Positions 8,263-15,217 of a DNA stretch of 64,000 nt are shown here, one piece after another. Source of the stretch: Mycolicibacterium iranicum (GTDB taxonomy: Bacteria; Actinomycetota; Actinomycetes; Mycobacteriales; Mycobacteriaceae); assembly GCF_001650495.1 (NCBI RefSeq), contig NZ_LWCS01000001.1, positions 248,001 to 312,000 of the forward strand, written 5' to 3'. Both the position numbers and the translations under genes were made by a program. Numbering within the stretch: the first letter of the stretch is position 1; each line of letters starts with the position of its first letter. The notes under the pieces are model-generated. The model saw only the letters and a program-made list of their open reading frames with translations, ran no database searches and was not told the DNA's origin.

Positions 8263-9051
8263 CTATTTGATGGCGGCATTGGTGGTGGACAGGTAATGCG
8301 GCGGTTCCCCGCCGCCGTGCACCTCCAGTGAGGCACCACTGATGTAGGACGCCGCGGGAGAGGCGAGAAATGCTGTGGCCCAGCCGATGTCCTCGGGTTT
8401 GGCCAGCCTGCCCAGCGGCACGTTCTTCGATATCGCGGCGATCGAGTCGGCGTCACCGTAGAAGAGTTCGGACTGCTCTGTCTCGACCATGCCGACGACG
8501 ACGGAGTTGACGCGGACCTTCGGTGCCCATTCCACCGCCAGCGTGGAGGTCATACTCTCCATGCCTGCCTTCGCCGCCCCGTAGGCGACGGTGCCCGGAG
8601 TGGGGCGCCTTCCGCTCACGCTGGTGATGTTGATGATCGAACCACCCGTTTCCTGGTCCTGCATCACGGCGTTCGCATGTTGCGAAATCGACAGCGCACC
8701 AAGCAGATTGAGTTCGACGATCTTGGTGCTGAACTTGGCCGACGCATCGGCGGCCAGCACGTAGGGCGAACCGCCGGCGTTGTTCACGACGACGTCGAGG
8801 CGGCCGTGGTCGGCGACGATCCCGTCGATCAGCGCCTTCACGGCGTCGTCGTCGCGGATATCGCAGGGGCGGAATTCGTAGGGCGATCCCTCGACCGGCC
8901 GGCGCGCGCAGGTGACCACCGTGGCGCCCTGCGCTGAGAAGACTCGGCTGATCCCGGCACCCACACCGCGAACCCCTCCGGTGACGAGGACGAGGCGTCC
9001 GGTCAGCCCCAGCGAGATGCCCTCAGCGGCACTGTCGACGGCGTCAGTCAC
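8263..9051 (-). CDS. Steroid-locus short-chain dehydrogenase (Rv3549c-like)
   Basis: The 262-residue classical SDR has GGVRGVG (variant TGxxxGxG motif), VVNNAGG, ITSVSGRR with the catalytic serine, YGAAKAG with the catalytic Tyr/Lys, and a C-terminal YISGASLEVHGGGEP. It heads the leftward two-gene operon. The chosen GTG at 9051 gives the usual short N-terminal tail; an upstream ATG at 9150 would run through the KstR2 operator and into echA20, so it is rejected. The divergent KstR2 operator at 9066-9081 should repress both this operon and echA20. Synteny with Rv3549c supports a role in cholesterol ring C/D degradation. Confidence 0.85.
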   Translation of the reverse strand: MTDAVDSAAEGISLGLTGRLVLVTGGVRGVGAGISRVFSAQGATVVTCARRPVEGSPYEFRPCDIRDDDAVKALIDGIVADHGRLDVVVNNAGGSPYVLAADASAKFSTKIVELNLLGALSISQHANAVMQDQETGGSIINITSVSGRRPTPGTVAYGAAKAGMESMTSTLAVEWAPKVRVNSVVVGMVETEQSELFYGDADSIAAISKNVPLGRLAKPEDIGWATAFLASPAASYISGASLEVHGGGEPPHYLSTTNAAIK

Positions 9052-9065
9052 TGTGCTAGCGTACC

Positions 9066-9081
9066 AAGCAAGTGCTTGCTT
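9066..9081. promoter_or_regulatory. KstR2 operator between SDR operon and echA20
   Basis: The 16-bp site AAGCAAG-TG-CTTGCTT is a perfect inverted repeat and matches the established KstR2 consensus built on CAAG-N2-CTTG. It lies 14 bp before the GTG at 9051 (leftward) and 22 bp before the ATG at 9104 (rightward), so one bound repressor dimer can block both promoters. KstR2 is released by HIP-CoA in M. tuberculosis. Confidence 0.9.
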
Positions 9082-9103
9082 AGGTAGCGACCCAGGAGTT
9101 TGC

Positions 9104-9859
9104 ATGCCAATCACCACAAAGTCCGTGGAACCGGGCATCGTCTCGGTCACGGTCGACTATCCGCCGGTCAACGCCATCCCATCGCGCGGCTGGTTCGAAC
9201 TGGCCGACGCCATCACCACGGCAGGACGCGACCAGAGCACGCACGTCGTGATCCTGCGTGCCGAAGGCCGCGGGTTCAACGCAGGCGTCGACATCAAGGA
9301 GATGCAGAAGACCGAAGGCTTCACCGCCCTCATCGACGCCAACCGCGGATGCTTCGAGGCTTTCCGCGCCGTCTACGAGTGCGCCGTGCCGGTGGTCGCC
9401 GCCGTGAACGGGTTCTGCGTCGGCGGCGGCATCGGTCTCGTCGGCAATGCCGACGTGATCGTCGCGTCCGACGACGCCAAGTTCGGGCTCCCCGAGGTCG
9501 AACGCGGCGCGCTTGGGGCCGCGACCCACCTCTCCCGACTCGTGCCACAACACATGATGCGCCGACTGTTCTTCACCGCGGCCACCGTGAGCGCCGAAAC
9601 CCTGCACCACTTCGGTTCTGTTCACGAAGTGGTGCCGCGCGCCGATCTCGACGAATCCGCGCTGCGGGTGGCTCGCGACATCGCCTCCAAGGACACCCGC
9701 GTCATCCGTGCAGCCAAAGAAGCGCTGAACTTCATCGACATCCAGCCCGTCAACGCGAGATACCGCATGGAACAGGGGTTCACGTTCGAGCTGAATCTGG
9801 CGGGCGTCTCCGACGAGCACCGCGACGCGTTCGCCGGGACTGACAAGGGATCGAAATAG
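9104..9859 (+). CDS. echA20: Ring-cleaving crotonase EchA20
   Basis: The 251-residue protein has the crotonase fold: a first oxyanion-hole strand ILRAEGRGFNAGVDIKEM and a second oxyanion-hole segment VAAVNGFCVGGGIGLVGNADVIVASDDAKFGLPEVERGALG. In M. tuberculosis EchA20 (Rv3550) hydrolyses the bicyclic HIEC-CoA to open one of the last two steroid rings, preceding IpdAB. The ATG at 9104 is supported by AGGAG at 9094-9098; the open frame continues upstream through the operator but is not coding there. The next gene starts 2 bp after the stop, so echA20-ipdA-ipdB-ipdC form one KstR2-controlled operon. Confidence 0.9.
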   Translation: MPITTKSVEPGIVSVTVDYPPVNAIPSRGWFELADAITTAGRDQSTHVVILRAEGRGFNAGVDIKEMQKTEGFTALIDANRGCFEAFRAVYECAVPVVAAVNGFCVGGGIGLVGNADVIVASDDAKFGLPEVERGALGAATHLSRLVPQHMMRRLFFTAATVSAETLHHFGSVHEVVPRADLDESALRVARDIASKDTRVIRAAKEALNFIDIQPVNARYRMEQGFTFELNLAGVSDEHRDAFAGTDKGSK

Positions 9860-9860
9860 G

Positions 9861-10736
9861 ATGTCAGACAAGAGAACCACTCTCGACGAGGCAGTCGCAG
9901 CCGTAGAAACCGGCATGACGATCGGCATCGGCGGTTGGGGATCGCGCCGCAAGCCGATGGCGTTCATCCGCGCGCTGTTGCGCACCGATGTCACCGACCT
10001 GACCGTCGTGACCTACGGCGGCCCCGACCTCGGGCTGCTGTGTTCCGCAGGCAAGGTCAAGCGGGCCTACTACGGATTCGTCTCGCTGGACTCCCCGCCC
10101 TTCTACGACCCGTGGTTCGCCAAGGCCCGCACTTCGGGCTCGATCGAGTCCCGCGAGATGGACGAGGGCATGTTGCGCTGCGGCCTTCAAGCCGCCGCCG
10201 CGCGGTTGCCGTTCCTGCCGATCCGCGCCGGGCTCGGTAGTGACGTCCGCGCGTTCTGGGGAGATGAGCTCAAGACCGTGCGATCCCCCTACGGAGACGA
10301 GGAACTGATCGCGATGCCCGCACTGAACTTGGACGTGGCGCTCGTGCACATGAACCTCGGCGATCAGCGCGGCAACGCGGCCTACACCGGCATCGACCCG
10401 TATTTCGACGACCTCTTCCTGATGTCCGCCGAGAAGCGTCTACTGTCGGTCGAGAAGGTGGTCCCGACCGACGAGCTGGTGAAAGCTGTTCCGCCGCAAG
10501 CACTGCTGATCAACCGCATGATGGTCGACACCGTCGTCGAGGCGCCCAATGGCGCTCACTTCACGACCGCCGAGCCCGACTACCGACGCGACGAGAAGTT
10601 CCAGCGGCACTACGCCGAGGCGGCCGGCTCGGATGAGACGTGGGCGGAGTTCGTCAAGAGGTACCTGTCGGGCAGCGAGGCGGACTACCAAGCGGCCGTC
10701 CGCGAATTCAACAAAGAGTTGGAGGCGTCCAAGTGA
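9861..10736 (+). CDS. ipdA: COCHEA-CoA hydrolase alpha subunit IpdA
   Basis: The 291-residue protein resembles the alpha subunit of class I CoA transferases (GIGGWGSRRKPMAFIRALL at the N-terminus, then LTVVTYGGPDLGLL), but the IpdAB pair is known to act as a hydrolase that opens the last carbocyclic ring of cholesterol-derived COCHEA-CoA. A glutamate-rich segment at about residues 96-103 (ESREMDEG) lies where the essential alpha-subunit glutamate of IpdAB is expected. The stop overlaps the GTG of ipdB as GTGA, ensuring equal expression of the two subunits. The placement after echA20 is the same as Rv3551. Loss of ipdAB blocks steroid growth and causes CoA-thioester toxicity in mycobacteria. 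Confidence 0.92.
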   Translation: MSDKRTTLDEAVAAVETGMTIGIGGWGSRRKPMAFIRALLRTDVTDLTVVTYGGPDLGLLCSAGKVKRAYYGFVSLDSPPFYDPWFAKARTSGSIESREMDEGMLRCGLQAAAARLPFLPIRAGLGSDVRAFWGDELKTVRSPYGDEELIAMPALNLDVALVHMNLGDQRGNAAYTGIDPYFDDLFLMSAEKRLLSVEKVVPTDELVKAVPPQALLINRMMVDTVVEAPNGAHFTTAEPDYRRDEKFQRHYAEAAGSDETWAEFVKRYLSGSEADYQAAVREFNKELEASK

Positions 10737-11482
10737 TCTCCACCACCCGCGCCGAGATCTGTGCCGTCGCCTGCGCCGAATTGTTTCGTGACGCAGGCGA
10801 AATCATGGTCAGCCCGATGACGACGATCGTGTCGATCGGCGCGAGGCTTGCGCGGCTGACCTTTTCCCCCGACATCGTGCTCTCCGATGGCGAGGCCCGC
10901 CTGATCGCCGACACACCTGCCATCGGGGCCGCGGCAGCGATCGAAGGCTGGATGCCGTTCGGCCGCGTCTTCGAGACTCTGGCATGGGGCCGGCGGCATG
11001 TTGTGATGGGCGCCAACCAGATCGACCGCTACGGCAACCAGAACCTGTCCGCGTTCGGCCCGCTTCAGCACCCGACGCGTCAGATGTTCGGGGTCCGTGG
11101 TGCGCCGGGAAACACCATCAACCACGCGACCAGCTACTGGGTGGGCAACCACTCGAAGAGGGTGTTCGGCGATTCGGTCGACATCGTGTCCGGCATCGGC
11201 TGGGACAAGGTCGATCCGGACAATCCCGCGTACCGCTTCGTCAACGTTTACCGGGTGGTCACCAACCTCGGCGTCTTCGACTTCAACGGACCCGACCACC
11301 AGATGCGAGCGGTGTCGCTGCATCCCGGTGTGGCGGCCGAGCAGGTCGCCGAGAACACGTCGTTCGAGGTGCACGGTCTCGGCGAGGCCGGGACGACCCG
11401 ACTGCCCTCAGGCGAAGAGCAGCGGCTGCTGCGTGAGGTGATCGACCCGAAGTCGTTGCGGGACAAAGAGGTCAAGTCGTGA
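10733..11482 (+). CDS. ipdB: COCHEA-CoA hydrolase beta subunit IpdB
   Basis: The 249-residue beta subunit carries the CoA-transferase beta fold: AELFRDAGEIMVSPMTTIVSIGARLARL, LIADTPAIG, MGANQIDRYGNQNLSAFG and RGAPGNTINHATSYWV. In true class I CoA transferases a catalytic glutamate sits in a SENG-type motif; here the corresponding region reads LSDGEARLI, in line with the hydrolase activity of IpdAB. The start is the GTG at 10733 inside the ipdA stop (GTGA), and its own stop overlaps ipdC the same way. It pairs with IpdA in a heterotetramer. Orthologous to Rv3552 by order and content. Confidence 0.92.
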   Translation: MISTTRAEICAVACAELFRDAGEIMVSPMTTIVSIGARLARLTFSPDIVLSDGEARLIADTPAIGAAAAIEGWMPFGRVFETLAWGRRHVVMGANQIDRYGNQNLSAFGPLQHPTRQMFGVRGAPGNTINHATSYWVGNHSKRVFGDSVDIVSGIGWDKVDPDNPAYRFVNVYRVVTNLGVFDFNGPDHQMRAVSLHPGVAAEQVAENTSFEVHGLGEAGTTRLPSGEEQRLLREVIDPKSLRDKEVKS

Positions 11483-12552
11483 CCCACCTCAAGACCGCGC
11501 TGACCGAACTGGTCGGCATCGAGCACCCCGTCGTACAGACGGGCATGGGTTGGGTGGCGGGCGCACGCCTCGTCGCGGCCACATCGAACGCGGGCGGCCT
11601 CGGCATCCTGGCGTCGGCCACGATGACGCTCGAGGAATTGACGACAGCGGTGGCCAAGGTGAAAGCCGCCACCGACAAGCCGTTCGGCATCAACATCCGT
11701 GCCGACGCCGGCGACGCAGGAGACCGCGTCGACCTCCTGATCCGCGAAGGAGTCAAAGTCGCCTCCTTCGCTCTTGCTCCCAAGCCCGATCTCATCGCCC
11801 GGCTGAAAGACGCCGGCGTGGTGGTCATTCCCTCGGTGGGCCTGGCCAAGCACGCCAAGAAGGTTGCGGGCTGGGGTGCGGACGCCGTCATCGTGCAGGG
11901 CGGCGAAGGCGGCGGGCACACCGGTCCGATCGCCACCACACTGCTGCTGCCGTCGGTGCTCGACGCCGTCGCCGACACCGGCATGCCGGTGGTCGCCGCG
12001 GGCGGCTTCTTCGACGGCCGGGGGTTGGCGGCGGCCCTGTCCTACGGCGCCGCGGGCGTCGCAATGGGTACGCGCTTCCTGCTCACCAAGGACTCGACCG
12101 TGCCTGATGCGGTCAAGCAGAAGTACCTGCAGGCGGCACTGGACGGCACCGTCGTCTCGACGAAGGTCGACGGCATGCCTCACCGCGTGCTGCGCACGGG
12201 ACTCGTGGAGAAGCTCGAAAGCGGATCACCGGTCCGCGGGCTGTCCGCCGCGGTGCTCAACGCCCAGAAGTTCAAGAAGATGTCCGGCATGACGTGGAGA
12301 TCGATGGTCACCGACGGCCTGGCCATGCGCCACGGTAAGGACCTGACGTGGTCGCAGGTCGTGATGGCGGCCAACACCCCGATGCTGCTCAAGGCGGGCC
12401 TCGTCGATGGCAACACCGAGGCCGGCGTACTGGCGTCCGGCCAGGTCGCGGGCATCATCGACGACCTGCCGTCGTGTGCCGAGCTGGTGCCGTCGATCGT
12501 CGCCGATGCCGTCGAACAGCTACGGAAAGCGACGACGTACATCACGGAATGA
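11479..12552 (+). CDS. ipdC: Nitronate-monooxygenase-fold reductase IpdC
   Basis: The 357-residue FMN-dependent TIM-barrel protein of the 2-nitropropane dioxygenase family starts LVGIEHPVVQTGMGWVAGARLVAATSNAGGLGIL. It has the FMN phosphate-binding segment GADAVIVQGGEGGGHTGPIATTLLL and the later VVAAGGFFDGRGLAAALSYGAAGVAMGTRFLLT. In M. tuberculosis IpdC (Rv3553) is assigned to a redox step on 5-hydroxy-HIC-CoA before EchA20 acts. It is the last gene of the operon. Its stop codon (12550-12552) lies inside the first unit of the operator array that precedes the next gene, so transcription of the two units may interfere. Confidence 0.9.
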   Translation: MTHLKTALTELVGIEHPVVQTGMGWVAGARLVAATSNAGGLGILASATMTLEELTTAVAKVKAATDKPFGINIRADAGDAGDRVDLLIREGVKVASFALAPKPDLIARLKDAGVVVIPSVGLAKHAKKVAGWGADAVIVQGGEGGGHTGPIATTLLLPSVLDAVADTGMPVVAAGGFFDGRGLAAALSYGAAGVAMGTRFLLTKDSTVPDAVKQKYLQAALDGTVVSTKVDGMPHRVLRTGLVEKLESGSPVRGLSAAVLNAQKFKKMSGMTWRSMVTDGLAMRHGKDLTWSQVVMAANTPMLLKAGLVDGNTEAGVLASGQVAGIIDDLPSCAELVPSIVADAVEQLRKATTYITE

Positions 12553-12623
12553 AGTCACAAGCTTCATCCTGGCTCAATGAAGCTATTATCTTCATATGTC
12601 TCTGATGAAGGGTGACGCTTCAT
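12549..12623. promoter_or_regulatory. Triple inverted-repeat operator array ATGAAG-N7-CTTCAT
   Basis: Three identical palindromes occur: 12549-12567, 12577-12595 and 12605-12623. Each is ATGAAG, seven bases, CTTCAT; units are separated by exactly nine bases, giving a 28-bp period. The hexamers are perfect in all six half-sites, very unlikely in this GC-rich DNA. Unit 1 overlaps the ipdC stop and the -35 region, unit 2 overlaps the -10 box, and unit 3 lies within codons 4-10 of the next gene. This is the layout of a tight, cooperative repressor site, most simply for autoregulation by the SatD-like protein, which has a helix-turn-helix. Confidence 0.85.
12584..12589 (+). promoter_or_regulatory. 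Putative -10 box (TATTAT) of leaderless satD-like promoter
   Basis: TATTAT lies in the spacer of the middle palindrome and ends six bases before the ATG at 12596, so transcription would start at the start codon. There is no ribosome binding site. Binding of a repressor to the array would cover the promoter directly. Confidence 0.55.
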
Positions 12624-13246
12624 CGCCGCTGGCGGCGTTGATCGGTGACGTGGTGGGTTCGCGCGAGTTCCCCGACCGCCGCGAGCTTCATCGCCGCCTG
12701 GCCGCGGCCCTGGCCGCCGTCGCGGGCGATGCAGTCGACGCTCCCCGCCTGACGGTCGGCGACGAGTTCCAAGGCAGCTATCGCACGGTCGGGCACGCGA
12801 TCGATGCCGCGCTGACCCTTCGGCTGAGCCTGGCTCCCGCCATCGACATTCGGTTCGGAATCGGCTGGGGCGGTGTCGCCAAACTCGACGACGATTCCGG
12901 CATCCAGGACGGGCCGGGCTGGTGGGCGGCGCGTGAGGCCATCGAGTGGACGGCAGCGGCCCAGCAACGTCCAGGGTCGTCCCTGGTACGCACCGCATTT
13001 CGCAACAGGACCGGCTCCGGGGCGGAGCCACACGCCGTCAACGCGGCGCTGATGTGTCGGGACCATTTGCTTGGATCGCTGGACGAGAGGTCGCTGCGCA
13101 TTCTGACGGGGTTGCGGGCGGGGCAGTCGAAGAAGGAGTTGGCCATGACGGAGGGCATCAGCGCATCGGCCGTGTCCCAGCGCGCGAACCGCACCGGCGT
13201 GGATCTCATCCTTGTTGCGGCGCAGGAACTGCGGGAGGTGCCGTGA
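12596..13246 (+). CDS. SatD-family protein with C-terminal helix-turn-helix
   Basis: The 216-residue soluble protein has a SatD-like core: LAALIGDVVGSREFPDRRELHRRL, LTVGDEFQGSYRTVGHAIDAALTLRL, IRFGIGWG and DGPGWWAAREAIEW. The IGDVVGS and VGDEFQG motifs recall the metal-binding Asp strand and the GGDEF hairpin of palm-domain nucleotide cyclases, but catalysis is not proven. Residues 162-205 (LDERSLRILTGLRAGQSKKE, then LAMTEGISASAVSQRANR) form a LuxR/sigma-region-4-like helix-turn-helix. SatD was named for acid tolerance in streptococci; its biochemical function is unknown. The gene is probably leaderless, controlled by the array 12549-12623, and overlaps the following membrane protein gene as GTGA. 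A sensor-regulator for that membrane protein is the simplest inference. Confidence 0.75.
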   Translation: MSLMKGDASSPLAALIGDVVGSREFPDRRELHRRLAAALAAVAGDAVDAPRLTVGDEFQGSYRTVGHAIDAALTLRLSLAPAIDIRFGIGWGGVAKLDDDSGIQDGPGWWAAREAIEWTAAAQQRPGSSLVRTAFRNRTGSGAEPHAVNAALMCRDHLLGSLDERSLRILTGLRAGQSKKELAMTEGISASAVSQRANRTGVDLILVAAQELREVP

Positions 13247-13980
13247 GCGTCGTCGCCGTGCTTCTGATCGGGCTCGGCATCGCCGACATCTGTTCGAAGA
13301 TGACGCGACGCCGCTGGCCACCCCTGGTCGCCGGGCCGGTCACCGTGCTCGTCTGCGCAGCACTCGCGGGGCTGTGGCACCTGGGCGACATCGTGCTGCT
13401 GATCTGGTCTGCGGCAGTGTCCATGGCCTGGGTGCACCTGGGTGCAAAGGCTGAGCGCACCGGCGCGCACCAGGGTGGGGCGCTCACCGTGTTCGGTGTC
13501 GGGCTCGCCGTGCCGCTGATTCTCGCCGGTTGGACGTCACCGGTCGGCGGCGTCGTCGAACCGTGGCTGGGATGGGTAGACCTGGTTCCCGGCCTCGACC
13601 CGGACCGCGCCGCGATGATCCTCGGGGTCCTTCTCCTCCAGCTTGTGACGGCCAATCAATTGGTGCGTCTGATCCTCGGCGCGGTGGGGGCCGTCCGCCC
13701 CGCCGGTGAACCGCAGCCGTCCGACAGGCTCAAGGGCGGCCGGCTCCTGGGGCCTATGGAGCGACTGCTGATCGTCGGGCTGGGACTCGGCGGCCAACTC
13801 GGCGCCGCGTCGGCGGTGATCGCCGCCAAGGGAATCATTCGCTTCCCGGAGCTCAACGCGCAGCGCAAGGACGCAGACGATCCCGCGGCATCGGGCATCG
13901 ACGAGGTCACCGAGTATTTCCTGGTGGGCAGTTTCGCGAGCTGGCTGGTCGCCATGGCGGGGTTGGTCCTGGCGACCTGA
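13243..13980 (+). CDS. Multi-spanning membrane protein paired with SatD-like protein
   Basis: The 245-residue protein has about six hydrophobic segments: VVAVLLIGLGIADI, LVAGPVTVLVCAALAGLW, DIVLLIWSAAVSMAWV, LTVFGVGLAVPLILAGW, MERLLIVGLGLGGQLGAASA and FLVGSFASWLVAMAGLVLAT. The C-terminal half, with GRLLGPMERLLIVGL, AKGIIRFPELN and VTEYFLVGSFASWLVA, resembles the C-terminal part of DUF3307-type membrane proteins that often sit beside satD genes in other bacteria. The N-terminal half is less conserved. It starts at a GTG inside the satD-like stop (GTGA), so the two proteins are made together. No transport or enzymatic motif is recognised. It is likely the membrane effector or sensor of a two-gene module. 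Confidence 0.65.
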   Translation: MSVVAVLLIGLGIADICSKMTRRRWPPLVAGPVTVLVCAALAGLWHLGDIVLLIWSAAVSMAWVHLGAKAERTGAHQGGALTVFGVGLAVPLILAGWTSPVGGVVEPWLGWVDLVPGLDPDRAAMILGVLLLQLVTANQLVRLILGAVGAVRPAGEPQPSDRLKGGRLLGPMERLLIVGLGLGGQLGAASAVIAAKGIIRFPELNAQRKDADDPAASGIDEVTEYFLVGSFASWLVAMAGLVLAT

Positions 13981-14017
13981 TCCGGTCGTTACGGCCACGG
14001 CGGGTCGTCGGGGTTCA

Positions 14018-14023
14018 TAAACT
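14018..14023 (+). promoter_or_regulatory. Putative -10 box (TAAACT) of leaderless alcohol dehydrogenase promoter
   Basis: TAAACT matches TANNNT and is seven bases before the GTG at 14031. No Shine-Dalgarno sequence intervenes, so the mRNA is probably leaderless. Confidence 0.45.
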
Positions 14024-14030
14024 CGGCCCG

Positions 14031-15146
14031 GTGAAGACTAACGCCGCCATTCTGTGGGAGTACGGGTCCAACTGGACCGTCGAAGAAATCGACCTCGACC
14101 CACCGGGCGACGGCGAGGTACTGGTCTCGTGGGAGGCCACCGGCCTGTGCCACTCCGATGAGCACATCCGCACCGGCGACCTTCCCGCTCCGCTGCCTCT
14201 GATCGGCGGACACGAGGGGGCGGGGATCGTCCGGGAGGTCGGCGCCGGCGTGGTCGGGCTTGCGCCCGGCGACCACGTCGTCGCGTCGTTCCTGCCGGCA
14301 TGCGGTCGCTGCCGCTTCTGCTCGACCGGCCATCAGAACCTGTGCGATCTCGGCGCGATGATCATGGCGGGCACCCAGCTCGACGGCACCTATCGACGTC
14401 ACCACGCCAACGGCCAGGACATCGGCGTGATGGCGCTGGTCGGCACCTTCTCGCAGTACGGGACCGTGCCGGAGGCGTCGATCGTGAAGATCGACGACGA
14501 CATTCCGTTGTCGCGGGCCTGCCTGCTGGGCTGCGGCGTCACCACCGGGTGGGGTTCGGCGGTCAATACCGCCGACGTGCAGCCCGGTGACACCGTCGTC
14601 GTGATCGGGTTCGGCGGCATCGGCAGCGGCGCGGTGCAGGGCGCACGACTGGCGGGAGCCGAGAAGATCGTCGTCGTCGAGCCTGTAGAACAGAAGCGAG
14701 AGAAGGCGATCCAGCTCGGGGCGACCCACTTCGTCACCTCGCTTCCCGAGGCGACCGCGCTGGTGGCCGAGCTGACCCGGGGTGTGATGGCCGATTCGGC
14801 GATCCTGACCGTCGGCCTGCTGGAGGGCTCGATGCTGGAAGAAGCCGCCAACATCATCCGTAAGGGCGGAGCGGTCGTGATGACGGCGCTGTCGACGATG
14901 GCCGACAGCTCCCCCACGCTCGGGATGATGATGTTCACGTTGTTCCAGAAGCGGCTCTTGGGAAGCCTTTACGGCGAGGCCAATCCGCGCGCCGACATCC
15001 CCCGGTTGCTGTCGCTGTACCGCGAAGGCAAGCTCCTGCTCGACGAGACGGTCACCCACGAATACAAGCTCGCCGAGGTCAACGAGGGCTACGAGGACAT
15101 GCGCGAGGGCCGCAACATCCGCGGCGTCATCCTCCACGACCACTGA
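14031..15146 (+). CDS. Zinc-dependent alcohol dehydrogenase (NDMA-dependent type)
   Basis: The 371-residue medium-chain dehydrogenase has the catalytic zinc ligands in TGLCHSDEH and GGHEGAG, the four-cysteine structural zinc lobe CGRCRFCSTGHQNLC, and the Rossmann motif VIGFGGIGSGAVQGARLAGA. The NDMA-dependent class III-like subfamily of mycobacteria (for example AdhD/Rv3086) has the same length and the same LGCGVTTGWGSAVNTADVQPGDTV region; these enzymes hold the cofactor tightly and need an artificial or partner electron acceptor. The physiological substrate is unknown; primary alcohols are likely. The gene stands alone between the SatD-like pair and the purine cluster and is probably not part of either. 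Start GTG 14031 follows a -10-like box directly. Confidence 0.88.
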   Translation: MKTNAAILWEYGSNWTVEEIDLDPPGDGEVLVSWEATGLCHSDEHIRTGDLPAPLPLIGGHEGAGIVREVGAGVVGLAPGDHVVASFLPACGRCRFCSTGHQNLCDLGAMIMAGTQLDGTYRRHHANGQDIGVMALVGTFSQYGTVPEASIVKIDDDIPLSRACLLGCGVTTGWGSAVNTADVQPGDTVVVIGFGGIGSGAVQGARLAGAEKIVVVEPVEQKREKAIQLGATHFVTSLPEATALVAELTRGVMADSAILTVGLLEGSMLEEAANIIRKGGAVVMTALSTMADSSPTLGMMMFTLFQKRLLGSLYGEANPRADIPRLLSLYREGKLLLDETVTHEYKLAEVNEGYEDMREGRNIRGVILHDH

Positions 15147-15217
15147 GGGGCAGACCCGCAACGTCGCGGAAACGTCGCCGACACGGGAACTCAGCGTAAC
15201 TGTCGGATTCTGGACCG

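Noticed and set aside
8263..9150. Longer N-terminus for the Rv3549c-like SDR from the ATG at 9150
   Set aside because: It would run through the KstR2 operator and overlap echA20 coding sequence; GTG at 9051 gives the normal SDR N-terminus.
12549..12623. Considered as a mini CRISPR array or REP-type repeat
   Set aside because: Units are only 19 bp with 9-bp gaps, are palindromic, and overlap a promoter and coding sequence; there are no cas genes. A regulatory array fits better.
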